Positions 1 to 10,455 of a stretch of DNA of 64,000 bases are shown one piece after another. The stretch spans positions 1 through 64,000 of the forward strand of contig JAEWRN010000015.1 in assembly GCA_023460035.1 (NCBI GenBank), in the 5' to 3' direction. Position 1 is the stretch's first letter. Every line of letters begins with the position of its first letter. The notes below the pieces were generated by a model, which saw only the letters and a list, made by a program, of their open reading frames with translations, was not told where the DNA came from and made no database searches. A program made the position numbers and the translations under genes. This stretch comes from Bacillota bacterium (lineage in GTDB: Bacteria; Bacillota; Clostridia; Oscillospirales; Ruminococcaceae).

Positions 1-37
1 GGGGGGGGGGTGTTATGATAATGTAACTGCGGGCGGG

Positions 38-2017
38 TTAAATGGTGTGACCCACCAGCTTATAATAAGTGCGGGCGGTCAGCGAGTAAGTGGCAAAGTA
101 CAACAGGCTAAACACCAGCGCCACGCCGGCCGTGCATAAAAAGAACAGCAGAATATCTGTCAGCCCAAACACGGTGAGGATGGTGCGCATCACGGGGAAA
201 GCGAACGCCGTGTGCAGCAGCGCCACCAGCAGCGGCGCAAAAAACACCGTCATGATCTGGCTGCGTATCGTGCCGCGCACCTCCTGTTTGCTCATGCCCA
301 CCTGCTGCAAAATTTTAAAGCGGGTGCGGTCCTCGTACCCTTCAGACAATTGCTTGTAATAAATGATCAGCGCGGTGGCCACCATAAACAGCGTGCCGAC
401 AAAAAGGCCAAGGAACAAAAACCCGCCGTAAAGCGAATACCAGTCGGCCCTTGCCAGCGGCAGCGCGCTGATGGACACCCCGTCCAGCGGCAGAATGGTG
501 GTTTGCAGCGACTGCGCAAAGCGCAGGGTGTCCGCTTCGCCGCCGGTGACGTTAAAATTAAAGGCGCGGCGCAGCACCGCGGCATCGTTGCCGCCGAACT
601 GCTGCGAAATGGCCAGCACCTGCGGCTGCGGCAGCACAAGGTACAGGGTGCTGTAATAGCCGCCGGTACTGCCCCGGCTTTGCAGCGGGAAGGTTTGCGG
701 TTCGCTTTTGATTGAGTAGGTCGCATCCCCCAGTGTAATGGTGGGCAGCCCGTACCCACCGCTGCTCAAAAACGCCAGGGCCTGCCCGCCCTGCAGCGAT
801 ACGTCGGTACCGGCAAGGGCGTTGTAATCCTCCACCGGCAAAATGGTCACCGAGCACACCGGGGTAGACATATCAAGGCTTTGGGTCGGGTCCAGCAGGT
901 CGCCGCTTAGCTGGGCGACAAAGGTGGTGTACTGGTACGACACGCGGTCGGTGGGGGTCACACCATACTGGGTGGCGGTGGCGTCAATCAGCGCGTCGAT
1001 TTGCCCGGCAGAAAGTGCGGCGGTGGCCGGGCGCTGCGAAATACTCACGTCATACGGAAACTGGCCGCGCAGCATGCCCTCTTGCCCAAGGTACAGCGAA
1101 ACGGTGGTCGCAATGGTCAAAATGGCCATCGTGGACAGAATGCAGATGCTGGCAAGACCCTTTGCGTTTTGCCGCATGCGGTAGAGCAGCCCGGACACCG
1201 ACACAAAGTGCCGCGGCTGATAGTAAAACCGCTTGTTGGCGCGCAGCCGGCGCAGCAGCGCAATGCTGCCCGCGGTAAACAGCGCATAGGTGCCGATGAT
1301 GACCAGCAGCACCGCAACCAAAAACAGCAGGATTGCCGCCATCGGGCTTTTGACCAGAATGGCAATGGCATAGCCGCCGCCCAGTGACACGATGCCCAAA
1401 ATGGTCAGCGGCACCGAGCTTTTGGGCTGGCGTTCGCCCACTTCGCCGCCGTGCAGCAGCTCGACCGGTTTTGCCAGCCGCACCTGCCGCAGGTTTGAAA
1501 GCAAGGTGAGGAAAAACAGCGCCAAAAACAATACGGCGGTAGAGGCCAGCGCTGTGGGAGAAATGGAAAAGGCGACGGCATCGCCAAGGTGCAGCAGCGC
1601 GCGCAGCGCGGCAAACATGCCCCAGCTGAACAGCGCACCCACCAACAACCCGATGACAATCGCAACAAAAGCGGTGAAAATTGTCTCAAACAGCATCATC
1701 AGCCCAAGGTGGCGCTTTTCCATGCCGAGTATATTATATAAGCCAATCTCGCGTTTGCGCCGTTTGATCAGAAAGCCGTTTGTGTAAAACACTAAAATGG
1801 CAGAAAAAATGGCGATGATGATGACACCCTGCGCCATGACCATCTGCACGGCCCACGCACTGGGCAGTGTTTCAAAGCTGGGGTTCAGCGAGATGGACAG
1901 CACCGTGTAAAAGGTGACGATGCACATGATGCAGGTCAGCAGGTAGGGCAGGTAGGTCTGGCGGTTGTTTTTGAGGTTGGTCACCGCCAGCCGCGGGTAA
2001 AACGGCAGGTTAGACAT
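38..2017 (-). CDS. FtsX-like ABC transporter permease (BceB/VraG type)
   Basis: Predicted membrane permease of an antimicrobial-peptide detoxification or sensing ABC transporter, 659 residues. The N-terminus carries the first membrane helix, followed by a three-helix FtsX block near residues 55-180. A large non-membrane domain of about 200 residues (roughly 320-520) and a final FtsX block with three helices follow, the layout known for BceB. I chose the ATG at 2017, which has a GGGGGTG ribosome binding site. A GTG three codons upstream is also possible. The gene overlaps the ATPase gene by 8 bases, so the two are translationally coupled. BceAB pairs usually sit beside a BceRS two-component system. 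None is visible here, but the left edge is only 37 bases away. Substrate unknown. Confidence 0.85.
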   Translation of the reverse strand: MSNLPFYPRLAVTNLKNNRQTYLPYLLTCIMCIVTFYTVLSISLNPSFETLPSAWAVQMVMAQGVIIIAIFSAILVFYTNGFLIKRRKREIGLYNILGMEKRHLGLMMLFETIFTAFVAIVIGLLVGALFSWGMFAALRALLHLGDAVAFSISPTALASTAVLFLALFFLTLLSNLRQVRLAKPVELLHGGEVGERQPKSSVPLTILGIVSLGGGYAIAILVKSPMAAILLFLVAVLLVIIGTYALFTAGSIALLRRLRANKRFYYQPRHFVSVSGLLYRMRQNAKGLASICILSTMAILTIATTVSLYLGQEGMLRGQFPYDVSISQRPATAALSAGQIDALIDATATQYGVTPTDRVSYQYTTFVAQLSGDLLDPTQSLDMSTPVCSVTILPVEDYNALAGTDVSLQGGQALAFLSSGGYGLPTITLGDATYSIKSEPQTFPLQSRGSTGGYYSTLYLVLPQPQVLAISQQFGGNDAAVLRRAFNFNVTGGEADTLRFAQSLQTTILPLDGVSISALPLARADWYSLYGGFLFLGLFVGTLFMVATALIIYYKQLSEGYEDRTRFKILQQVGMSKQEVRGTIRSQIMTVFFAPLLVALLHTAFAFPVMRTILTVFGLTDILLFFLCTAGVALVFSLLYFATYSLTARTYYKLVGHTI

Positions 2018-2777
2018 TGCCTTCACCCCCGCCTGCCAGTGCTGTCAGCGTGGCGGAAATGCGCCGGTACATCTGGTCGTTGTCGTCGGTGCCGCGGCGC
2101 AGCTCGTGAAACACGGTGCCGTCTTTGATAAACAGCACCCGACCCGCATGGCTGGCGGCCCCCACGCTGTGGGTGACCATTAAAATGGTCTGCCCGCCCG
2201 CGTTGATGCTGTCCAGCAGCCCCAGCAGGTGGCTGCTGGCTTTCGAATCCAGCGCGCCGGTGGGCTCGTCTGCCAGCACCAGTTTTGGGTGGGTGATCAG
2301 CGCGCGGGCCACGGCGACCCGCTGCTTTTGCCCGCCCGAAATCTCGTACGGAAACTTTGCCAGCAGTTCGCTGATGCCCAGCTGCTTTGCAATGGGGGCA
2401 AGGCGTTTTTCCATTTCGGCGGTGCTTTTGCGGGACAACACGAGCGGCAGAAAAATATTGTCCTTCACCGAAAAGGTGTCCAGCAGGTTAAAGTCCTGAA
2501 ACACAAAGCCTAAATGGTCGCGCCGGAAAGCGGACAGCGCCTTTTCGGGGATGCTGCCGGTGTCGCGGCCATCCAGCAGCACTTCGCCGCTGGTGGGGCG
2601 GTCCAGTGCCGCCAAAATATTCAGCAGTGTGGTTTTGCCCGCACCGGACTCGCCCATAATGGCGACATAGTCGCCCTCGGCCACTGCAAAGTTCACCTGT
2701 TCAAGCGCGGTGACGCTCACCCCGCCAAAGCGGGTCGTATACACTTTTTTCAAATCACGTACTTCAAGTAAAGACAT
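2010..2777 (-). CDS. ABC transporter ATP-binding protein (BceA/MacB type)
   Basis: ATPase subunit of 255 residues that powers the FtsX-type permease encoded just downstream. Walker A is GESGAGKTT at residues 42-50, the signature is SGGQKQR, Walker B is LVLADEPT followed by GALDS, and the switch histidine is in MVTHS. The family energises either lipoprotein export or removal of cell-wall-targeting peptides from lipid II cycle intermediates. Pairing with a BceB-like permease favours the second. The start has GGAGG 12 bases upstream. It is the first gene of a two-gene unit. Confidence 0.9.
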   Translation of the reverse strand: MSLLEVRDLKKVYTTRFGGVSVTALEQVNFAVAEGDYVAIMGESGAGKTTLLNILAALDRPTSGEVLLDGRDTGSIPEKALSAFRRDHLGFVFQDFNLLDTFSVKDNIFLPLVLSRKSTAEMEKRLAPIAKQLGISELLAKFPYEISGGQKQRVAVARALITHPKLVLADEPTGALDSKASSHLLGLLDSINAGGQTILMVTHSVGAASHAGRVLFIKDGTVFHELRRGTDDNDQMYRRISATLTALAGGGEGNV

Positions 2778-3157
2778 CGGCTTTTAATTCCTCCGGTTTT
2801 CATAAATTAATCAATGGCAGATGTAAAATAAAAGAAAATTTTTTTGCGGGGGCCCAGCGGCAAAAAAGCCCTTTTGGGGGTACAGGCGGCGCCTTGCCCG
2901 CACCGGTTTTGTGGAAAAGCGACAGAAAAACCGCCCCGCGTTCATGCATAATACGAGCGACGAAACCTGTTTTCTGCAAAAAATTAAGACAATTTTGACA
3001 ATGTGAAAAAAGAAACAATTATTGCATTTGACTAGACCTTTTTTGTATGATATTATCAAAAACAGTTCGCTTTAGTTTTTTACTATCAGCGTTGTGAACA
3101 GGGCATAGCCGACAAAACCCGTTGTGCTGTGGCTGTACCCGAGGAGGATTAGACCAA
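2778..3157. other. Divergent intergenic region between the ABC exporter and the ATP synthase operon
   Basis: This 380-base gap has no credible gene. Its right part carries the ATP synthase promoter, listed separately. Its left part must hold the exporter promoter, but the best match (TTTACA, 17 bases, TATGAA at 2799-2827) would start transcription inside the ribosome binding site, so I do not call it. Confidence 0.6.
3028..3056 (+). promoter_or_regulatory. Promoter of the ATP synthase operon
   Basis: TTGACT at 3028-3033, a 17-base spacer and TATTAT at 3051-3056 form a good sigma-A promoter about 100 bases before atpI. Confidence 0.75.
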
Positions 3158-3592
3158 ATGAAAGTGCAGGAGACGGTAAAGAAAGAAACGATGCACATCG
3201 CGGTTGGCACACTGCTGCTCACAGCCGTGATGTTGCTCGTTTTTTTTGTTTTGGGCCGTTTAGACCAGCCGGTGGTGCTGGGGGCGGTGCTGGGCAGTGG
3301 GTTTGCCATACTCAATTTCTTTGTACTGGGGCTCAGCGTGCAAAAATCGGTCGCCAGTGGGAATGCCACACGCGGTAAGCTGATGATGACGCTGTCTTAC
3401 AGCCTGCGCATGCTTGCCATGATGGGCGTTGTGGTGCTGGGGCTGGCGTTGCCGTACTTTTCGTGGGTGACGGTGGTGCTGCCGCAGCTTTTCCCGCGGC
3501 TGACCATCGCCGGCATGCAGCTGCTGGGCATGTACAAGCCCGAAAAAAAGGGAGAAGAGCAAGAAACGGAAGAAGGTGAGCAGGCCGAATGA
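3158..3592 (+). CDS. atpI: ATP synthase protein I (AtpI-like)
   Basis: Small membrane protein of 144 residues at the head of the ATP synthase operon. Four hydrophobic segments are visible (about 14-34, 40-62, 78-98, 102-122), followed by a charged Glu/Lys tail. AtpI proteins help assemble the c ring and are poorly conserved, so the call rests on position and topology. The ATG at 3158 has a strong GAGGAGG at 3141-3147, so I reject an upstream extension. The last four bases overlap the atpB start (ATGA). Confidence 0.75.
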   Translation: MKVQETVKKETMHIAVGTLLLTAVMLLVFFVLGRLDQPVVLGAVLGSGFAILNFFVLGLSVQKSVASGNATRGKLMMTLSYSLRMLAMMGVVVLGLALPYFSWVTVVLPQLFPRLTIAGMQLLGMYKPEKKGEEQETEEGEQAE

Positions 3593-4338
3593 ATGTAGAT
3601 ATCACCGGTGCCCGCATCTATTTCACCATCCCGGTGTTCGGCGGCATCCCCATCACAGAGACGATTACCAACAGCTGGCTGGTGATGGCGCTGGTCACCG
3701 GGCTGTGCATCTACCTCACCCGCAATTTAAAGGTAAAGGCGACTAGTCGCCGGCAGATCATTGCCGAATATCTGGTAGAGACGGCACAGAAGTTCGTCAA
3801 CGAAAACATGGGCCAAAAATTTGCCTACTATGCGCCGTTTGTGGCGGCGCTGTTTACCCTGTCGGTACTGTCCAGCCTGCTGAGCCTGTTCGGGCTGTAC
3901 CCGCCCACCAGCGACCTTTCTACCACAATGGCATGGGCCATTTTAGTGTTTGTGCTCATCACTTACACCAAAATACGGCACGGGGGCCTTGGCGGGTATT
4001 TAAAAGGCTTTACCCAGCCAATCTTCATCCTCACGCCGTTCAACATCCTCAGCGAGGTCGCGACCCCCATTTCAATGGCGTTTCGTCATTTCGGCAACAT
4101 CGTTTCGGGCGGGGTCATCTCCACGCTGGTTTACGCGTCGCTGGCAGTGGCCTCCAAGGCGCTGCTGGGGCTGCTGCCGGGTATGGTGGGGCAGTTCTTG
4201 TCCAACATCCCCATCTTGCAGGTCGGTATCCCGGCAATCCTCTCGCTGTACTTCGACCTGTTCTCCAGTGTGATGCAGGCATTCATCTTCTGTATGCTGA
4301 CCACACTTTACATCGCCAACGCGGCAAGCGACGACTGA
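3589..4338 (+). CDS. atpB: F0F1 ATP synthase subunit a
   Basis: Stator membrane subunit of F0, 249 residues, which forms the ion half-channels next to the c ring. Conserved helix motif SMAFRHFGN contains the essential arginine (Arg166, equivalent to E. coli Arg210). Five to six hydrophobic helices run through the protein. The start overlaps atpI by ATGA. The operon order (a, c, b, delta, alpha, gamma, beta, epsilon) is canonical. Confidence 0.96.
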   Translation: MNVDITGARIYFTIPVFGGIPITETITNSWLVMALVTGLCIYLTRNLKVKATSRRQIIAEYLVETAQKFVNENMGQKFAYYAPFVAALFTLSVLSSLLSLFGLYPPTSDLSTTMAWAILVFVLITYTKIRHGGLGGYLKGFTQPIFILTPFNILSEVATPISMAFRHFGNIVSGGVISTLVYASLAVASKALLGLLPGMVGQFLSNIPILQVGIPAILSLYFDLFSSVMQAFIFCMLTTLYIANAASDD

Positions 4339-4406
4339 CCGACACGCTGCCGATGTTTTTTGTTTTTATTTTATAAGGTATGAACCAATTATAGGAGGAA
4401 TTTTCT

Positions 4407-4670
4407 ATGCTGGAAAAAGCAATTGTTATGGCAGGCTGCGCCGTTGGCGCCGGCCTTGCACTGATCGCAGGTATCGGCCCTGGTATCGGCGAAGGTTATG
4501 CCGTTGGTAAGGCCTGCGAAGCCATTGGCCGCCAGCCCGAATCGAAGGGCGACGTGCGCTCGACCATGCTGCTTGGCTGCGCCATTGCCGAGACCACCGG
4601 TATTTACGGGTTTGTTACCGGCCTGCTGCTGATCTTTGTGGCGCCCGGTATCTTCATTAACCTTCTGTGA
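4407..4670 (+). CDS. atpE: F0F1 ATP synthase subunit c, two-carboxylate sodium-type
   Basis: Rotor-ring subunit of 87 residues: two membrane helices joined by a polar RQPE loop. The ion-binding glutamate is Glu62 in the helix-2 motif AETTGIY. Helix 1 carries a second carboxylate, Glu29, in GIGPGIGEGYAVG, where the sodium-binding c subunit of Ilyobacter has glutamine. Glu29, Glu62, Thr63 and Tyr67 match the two-carboxylate sodium motif known from Fusobacterium nucleatum. Na+ coupling is therefore inferred. The ribosome binding site is AGGAGG. Confidence 0.96.
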   Translation: MLEKAIVMAGCAVGAGLALIAGIGPGIGEGYAVGKACEAIGRQPESKGDVRSTMLLGCAIAETTGIYGFVTGLLLIFVAPGIFINLL

Positions 4671-4697
4671 CTTTAACGCCCAAAAGGGGGAACTAGC

Positions 4698-5204
4698 ATG
4701 GAGTCGTTTCAGTCCCTGGTGACGATTGCACCATGGACCTTCATTTTCACCATCTGCAACCTGCTGATTTTGACGGCCATTGTCAAAAAGCTGCTGTTTA
4801 AGCCGGTGCAGCAGGTGCTGGCAAAGCGCCAGGCCGAGCTGGACGGCATTTACGACACCGCAAACAAGGCACAGACAGATGCCGAGACGATGCGCGGCGA
4901 GTACGAGACCCGCCTGCGCGGGGCCGAGCGCGAAGCCGGTGAGATTGTGAAAAACGCCACCACTGCGGCACAGCGCCGCGGCGATGAGATCGTGAATGAT
5001 GCCAAGGGCGCTGCCGAGGCACTGCGCAGGCGCACCGATGACGAGCTGCGGCGCGAAAAGCGCAAGGCAGAGGCAGAGCTGAAGGATGAAGTGTCCGGCA
5101 TCGCGCTGGATATCGCCCAGCGTGTGGTCGAAAAGGAGATCGACCCCGCGCGCCACGAGGCGATGATCGAAGAATTTCTCTCCGGGCTGGGTGATGCCTC
5201 TTGA
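4698..5204 (+). CDS. atpF: F0F1 ATP synthase subunit b
   Basis: Peripheral-stalk subunit, 168 residues. One N-terminal membrane helix (about 10-30) is followed by a long charged amphipathic helix rich in Ala, Glu, Lys and Arg, which dimerises and contacts the delta subunit. Length and layout are typical. AAAGGGGGAA precedes the ATG. The stop overlaps the next start. Confidence 0.94.
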   Translation: MESFQSLVTIAPWTFIFTICNLLILTAIVKKLLFKPVQQVLAKRQAELDGIYDTANKAQTDAETMRGEYETRLRGAEREAGEIVKNATTAAQRRGDEIVNDAKGAAEALRRRTDDELRREKRKAEAELKDEVSGIALDIAQRVVEKEIDPARHEAMIEEFLSGLGDAS

Positions 5205-5737
5205 CCGGGCCGGGGACGCAGTTTGGCGACGCGCTGTTTGAGCTGTGCGCGGCCGATGGCAGCGACGGCGAGGTGTTGCAGCAGCTTGCCGGCGTACAGG
5301 CGCTGTTTGCCGAAAACCCGGCTTACCCGCGCCTGCTGGATGCCCCAAACGTCACGCGCGCCCAGCGCCTTGCGCTGGTAAACGAGGCGTTTGCGGGCAA
5401 GGTGGCACCGTACCTGCTTAACACGCTGCGCTTATTGTGCGAGCGCGCGCAGGCAAGCCAGCTGCCGCAGGCGGCGGCGCGGTACCGCACGCGCTACAAC
5501 AAGGCGCACGGCATTATTGAAGTGCGCGCGTTTACGGCACAGCCGCTAAACGAGGAATTGCAGCAAAAGCTGTCGGCACGCCTTGCGGCGCTGACCGGCA
5601 AGCAGGTTTTGCTAGCGGTACAAACCGACCCGGCGCTGCTGGGCGGTATCAGGTTAGAGATGGAAGGCAAAGAGTTTGACGGCACCGTACGCCGCCGGCT
5701 GGATACCCTGCGCAGAGAATTGCTGCGCGCAAACTGA
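5201..5737 (+). CDS. atpH: F0F1 ATP synthase subunit delta
   Basis: Stalk subunit of 178 residues that ties the b dimer to the top of F1 (OSCP family). The N-terminal helical bundle starts with the FGDALFELC segment, and the C-terminal part shows the conserved ...GGIRLEMEGKEFDGTVRRRL stretch (here GGIRLEMEGK then DGTVRRRLD). The start is a TTG that overlaps the atpF stop (TTGA). An in-frame stop lies just upstream, so no earlier start exists. Confidence 0.93.
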   Translation: MTGPGTQFGDALFELCAADGSDGEVLQQLAGVQALFAENPAYPRLLDAPNVTRAQRLALVNEAFAGKVAPYLLNTLRLLCERAQASQLPQAAARYRTRYNKAHGIIEVRAFTAQPLNEELQQKLSARLAALTGKQVLLAVQTDPALLGGIRLEMEGKEFDGTVRRRLDTLRRELLRAN

Positions 5738-5757
5738 ACGAGGAATCGGGTGGAAGA

Positions 5758-7278
<1,521 letters not shown>

Positions 7279-7311
7279 TGGCAGAATGCAACAGGAAAGG
7301 GGGCAGAGTCT

Positions 7312-8169
7312 ATGAGCGGCGGTGCGTCGATGAAAGAGATCAAGCTGCGCATCAAAAGCGTTGAGGGCACGATGCAGATCACGAAGGCAATGGAGCTGGT
7401 CGCGTCGTCCAAGCTGAACCGCGCCAAACTGCGCGTGCAGCACAGCAGGCCCTATTTTACGCTGCTTTACGAGACTTTGTCGGAAATTGCGGCTGCCAAC
7501 ACGGATTTTTCCAGCGCCTTTGTGCGCAGCAGGCCGGTGAAAAAAAGCTGCTATGTGCTGATTGCGGGCGACCGCGGGCTGGCCGGCGGTTACAACGCCA
7601 ACCTGCTGCGGGAAGCGGCGGAAAAAATGGGCGATAAGCCGGTTTGCGTGCTGCCGGTGGGCAAAAAGGCCGTGGAGTTTTGCCGCCAGCGCGGCATACA
7701 GATGGTCAGCGAAGAGTTTGCGGTGGCCGAGGATATTTCGGTGAGTGACAGCCTTGCAATGGCAAAGCTGCTGTGTGCGGATTTTTTGGCTGGCGAATAT
7801 GACCAGCTGTTTGTCTGCTACACGAACTTTGTCTCAATGCTCAGCCAGTCGCCCGCCACATTAAAGCTGCTGCCGCTTTCGGCATCGGGGCAAAAAGAAA
7901 AACGCACCGCCCCGCGCCAGCTGATTTTGTACGAGCCGGGCAGCGAAGCGGTGTACGACGCCATTGTGCCGGATTACCTTGGCGGCATGCTGTGGGGCGC
8001 ACTGTGTGAATCCGTCGCGTCCGAGCTGGGCGCGCGGCGCATGGCAATGGACGCAGCCAGCAAAAACGCCGGCGAGATGATTGAGGACCTGCAACTGCAC
8101 TACAACCGCGCGCGGCAGGGTGCCATTACGCAGGAGATCACCGAGATCGTGGCCGGTGCGGAAATGTAA
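7312..8169 (+). CDS. atpG: F0F1 ATP synthase subunit gamma
   Basis: Central rotor shaft of F1, 285 residues. The N-terminal coiled coil has the family motif IKSVEGTMQITKAMELVASS, and the C-terminal helix ends in NRARQGAITQEITEIVAGA, the conserved hook that sits in the alpha3beta3 cavity. GAAAGGGGGC precedes the ATG at 7312. An internal ATG at 7330 would also keep the core intact. Confidence 0.95.
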   Translation: MSGGASMKEIKLRIKSVEGTMQITKAMELVASSKLNRAKLRVQHSRPYFTLLYETLSEIAAANTDFSSAFVRSRPVKKSCYVLIAGDRGLAGGYNANLLREAAEKMGDKPVCVLPVGKKAVEFCRQRGIQMVSEEFAVAEDISVSDSLAMAKLLCADFLAGEYDQLFVCYTNFVSMLSQSPATLKLLPLSASGQKEKRTAPRQLILYEPGSEAVYDAIVPDYLGGMLWGALCESVASELGARRMAMDAASKNAGEMIEDLQLHYNRARQGAITQEITEIVAGAEM

Positions 8170-8231
8170 TTCACTGCGGCCCGCCGCACAGCGGGCCGGT
8201 GCAACATAAGTTCTAGAAAAGAGGGCAGCGG

Positions 8232-9632
8232 ATGAAGGAAGAAAACATCGGCAGGGTCGTACAGGTCACCGGCCCGGTGCTGGATATTAAATTTGAAGAG
8301 GGCCAGCTGCCTGCGCTGCTGAACGCCATTGAGGTCGAGCATGACGGCACGACTTTGGTGGCAGAGGTGGCGCAGCAAATAGGCGACAACGTTGCGCGCT
8401 GCATCGCAATGAGCTCGACCGACGGCCTGCAGCGCGGCCTTGCCGCGCGGGACACCGGCGGGCCCATCACGGTGCCGGTGGGCAGCGAGACACTGGGGCG
8501 CATTTTTAACCTGCTGGGCGAGCCGGTGGACAACCTGCCCGCGCCCGAAACCGAAGAGCGCTGGGCCATTCACCGTGACCCGCCGCCGTACGACGAGCAG
8601 CAGAGCACGACGGAGATTCTCGAGACCGGCATCAAGGTCATCGACCTGATCTGCCCGTACGCCAAGGGCGGTAAAATCGGTCTGTTTGGCGGCGCCGGTG
8701 TCGGCAAGACCGTCATTATCATGGAGCTAATCAACAACGTTGCAAAGCAGCACGGCGGTATTTCGGTATTCACCGGCGTGGGCGAGCGCACCCGTGAGGG
8801 CAACGACCTTTACAACGAAATGACCGAGAGCGGCGTGCTGAAAAAAACGGCACTGGTGTACGGCCAGATGAACGAGCCGCCGGGAGCCCGTATGCGCGTG
8901 GGCCTTTCGGGGCTGACGATGGCGGAGTATTTCCGCGACCGCGAGCACCAGGACGTGCTGCTGTTCATCGACAACATCTTCCGCTTTACCCAGGCGGGCA
9001 GCGAGGTTTCGGCATTGCTGGGGCGCATGCCCAGCGCCGTGGGCTATCAGCCCACCCTCGCCACCGAAATGGGTGCGCTGCAAGAGCGTATCACCTCGAC
9101 AAAAAACGGGTCAATCACCAGCGTGCAGGCCGTGTATGTGCCGGCGGATGACTTGACCGACCCGGCCCCGGCAACGACCTTTGCGCATTTGGACGCCACA
9201 ACGGTGCTTTCGCGCGCCATTTCGTCGCTGGGCATTTACCCCGCCGTGGACCCGCTGGAATCCACCAGCCGTATCCTGTCGCCCGAAGTGGTGGGCGAGC
9301 AGCATTACGAGATTGCCCGCGAAGTGCAGCGCATTTTGCAGCGCTATAAAGAGCTGCAGGACATCATTGCCATCATGGGTATGGAAGAGCTGTCGGAGGA
9401 AGACAAGCGCATCGTGGGCCGTGCCCGGCGTATCCAGCGCTTCTTGTCGCAGCCGTTCACGGTGGCAGAGCAGTTTACCGGCATGCAGGGCAAATATGTG
9501 CCCCTTGCCGAGACGCTGCGCGGCTTTAAAGAAATTTTAGAGGGCAAGCATGACGACCTGCCCGAAAGTGCGTTTTTGTTTGCAGGCACCATTGATGAAG
9601 TGGTGGAAAAAGCAAAGCAGGCAGCCGAGTAA
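8232..9632 (+). CDS. atpD: F0F1 ATP synthase subunit beta
   Basis: Catalytic subunit of F1, 466 residues. P-loop GGAGVGKTV, catalytic Glu in GVGERTREGND, the LLFIDNIFRFTQAGSEVS Walker B segment and the DELSEED-like segment (here EELSEED) are intact. GAGGGCAGCGG precedes the ATG. Confidence 0.98.
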   Translation: MKEENIGRVVQVTGPVLDIKFEEGQLPALLNAIEVEHDGTTLVAEVAQQIGDNVARCIAMSSTDGLQRGLAARDTGGPITVPVGSETLGRIFNLLGEPVDNLPAPETEERWAIHRDPPPYDEQQSTTEILETGIKVIDLICPYAKGGKIGLFGGAGVGKTVIIMELINNVAKQHGGISVFTGVGERTREGNDLYNEMTESGVLKKTALVYGQMNEPPGARMRVGLSGLTMAEYFRDREHQDVLLFIDNIFRFTQAGSEVSALLGRMPSAVGYQPTLATEMGALQERITSTKNGSITSVQAVYVPADDLTDPAPATTFAHLDATTVLSRAISSLGIYPAVDPLESTSRILSPEVVGEQHYEIAREVQRILQRYKELQDIIAIMGMEELSEEDKRIVGRARRIQRFLSQPFTVAEQFTGMQGKYVPLAETLRGFKEILEGKHDDLPESAFLFAGTIDEVVEKAKQAAE

Positions 9633-9665
9633 ACACCGGCGGGGCCGGCGAAAGGGGGCGGCACT

Positions 9666-10076
9666 GTGGAGCCGTTTTTATTGCAGATCGTAACGCCCGA
9701 CGGCGTCAGCTTTTCGGGGCAGGCCGAGCGGCTAATCGTGCGCACCATTGACGGGGATGTTTGCATTCTGGCAAACCACACCCGGTATGTCACCGCGGTG
9801 TCCAGCGGCACGGCGCGGGTGCTGGTAGACGGGCAAGAGCGCCTTGGCGCCTGCTCTGGCGGCATGCTGGCCGTCACGCGGGACGACAAGGGCTCGGCTG
9901 CGCGTTTGGTCGCCACCACCTTTGAATGGGCGGACGAAATTGATGTGCTGCGCGCCGAAAAAGCGCGTGACCGCGCCGAGGCCATTCTGAAAAAGGCGCA
10001 GGACAAACACGAACAGTCGGTGGCACAGGCAAGGCTTGCCCGTGCGCTGGCGCGCCTGCAAGCTGCGGGCAAATAA
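9666..10076 (+). CDS. atpC: F0F1 ATP synthase subunit epsilon
   Basis: Rotor and inhibitor subunit, 136 residues: an N-terminal beta-sandwich (about 1-85) and a C-terminal helical hairpin rich in Ala, Arg and Glu that can block ATP hydrolysis. The start is GTG with AAAGGGGGCGG upstream. It is the last gene of the operon, directly followed by a terminator. Confidence 0.94.
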   Translation: MEPFLLQIVTPDGVSFSGQAERLIVRTIDGDVCILANHTRYVTAVSSGTARVLVDGQERLGACSGGMLAVTRDDKGSAARLVATTFEWADEIDVLRAEKARDRAEAILKKAQDKHEQSVAQARLARALARLQAAGK

Positions 10077-10093
10077 AACAAGAATAAAAAAGG

Positions 10094-10127
10094 TGCCGCC
10101 GTAATTATGTTACGGCGGCATTTTTTT
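10094..10127 (+). terminator. Terminator of the ATP synthase operon
   Basis: Perfect 11-bp stem (TGCCGCCGTAA with TTACGGCGGCA), 5-base loop, then seven T. Confidence 0.92.
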
Positions 10128-10455
10128 ACTGTGCTTCAGCAAGCAGGCGGGTGGCGAAAACCGGCATTTGCCTTGCTTAGGGACATTGTACTGCGTTTTT
10201 TTGCCGGGTAGCGGGTAGCATACCCCGTGCGGCCCACGCAAAACAGCGGCGCCCCGCAACTACAGTACAAAAGGCAAACAAAAAGCCCCCGCATAAAGGG
10301 GGCATAACATAAAAACGTTAAATGTCTTTCTGAAAAAACACTAAAAGTAATAAATAATATATAAAATACAAAAATATTGTGTCATACTCCGATGGGCGCG
10401 CAGCGTAATGCCGGCAGAGGTCTTGCACGGTACTGATTGCAGTGTTTACGCGCAA
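10128..10455. other. Non-coding gap with a minus-strand terminator
   Basis: About 330 bases with no gene between convergent transcripts. Only the hairpin at 10285-10303 stands out. The part near 10320-10380 is AT-rich. Confidence 0.6.
10285..10303 (-). terminator. Terminator for the DUF5685/J-domain transcript
   Basis: A GCCCCC/GGGGGC stem around a 7-base loop, followed by five T when read on the minus strand. It lies about 150 bases beyond the J-domain gene. Confidence 0.65.

Noticed and set aside
2799..2827. Promoter of the BceAB-like operon (TTTACA, 17, TATGAA, minus strand)
   Set aside because: The transcript would start inside the ribosome binding site, so it would be translated poorly.
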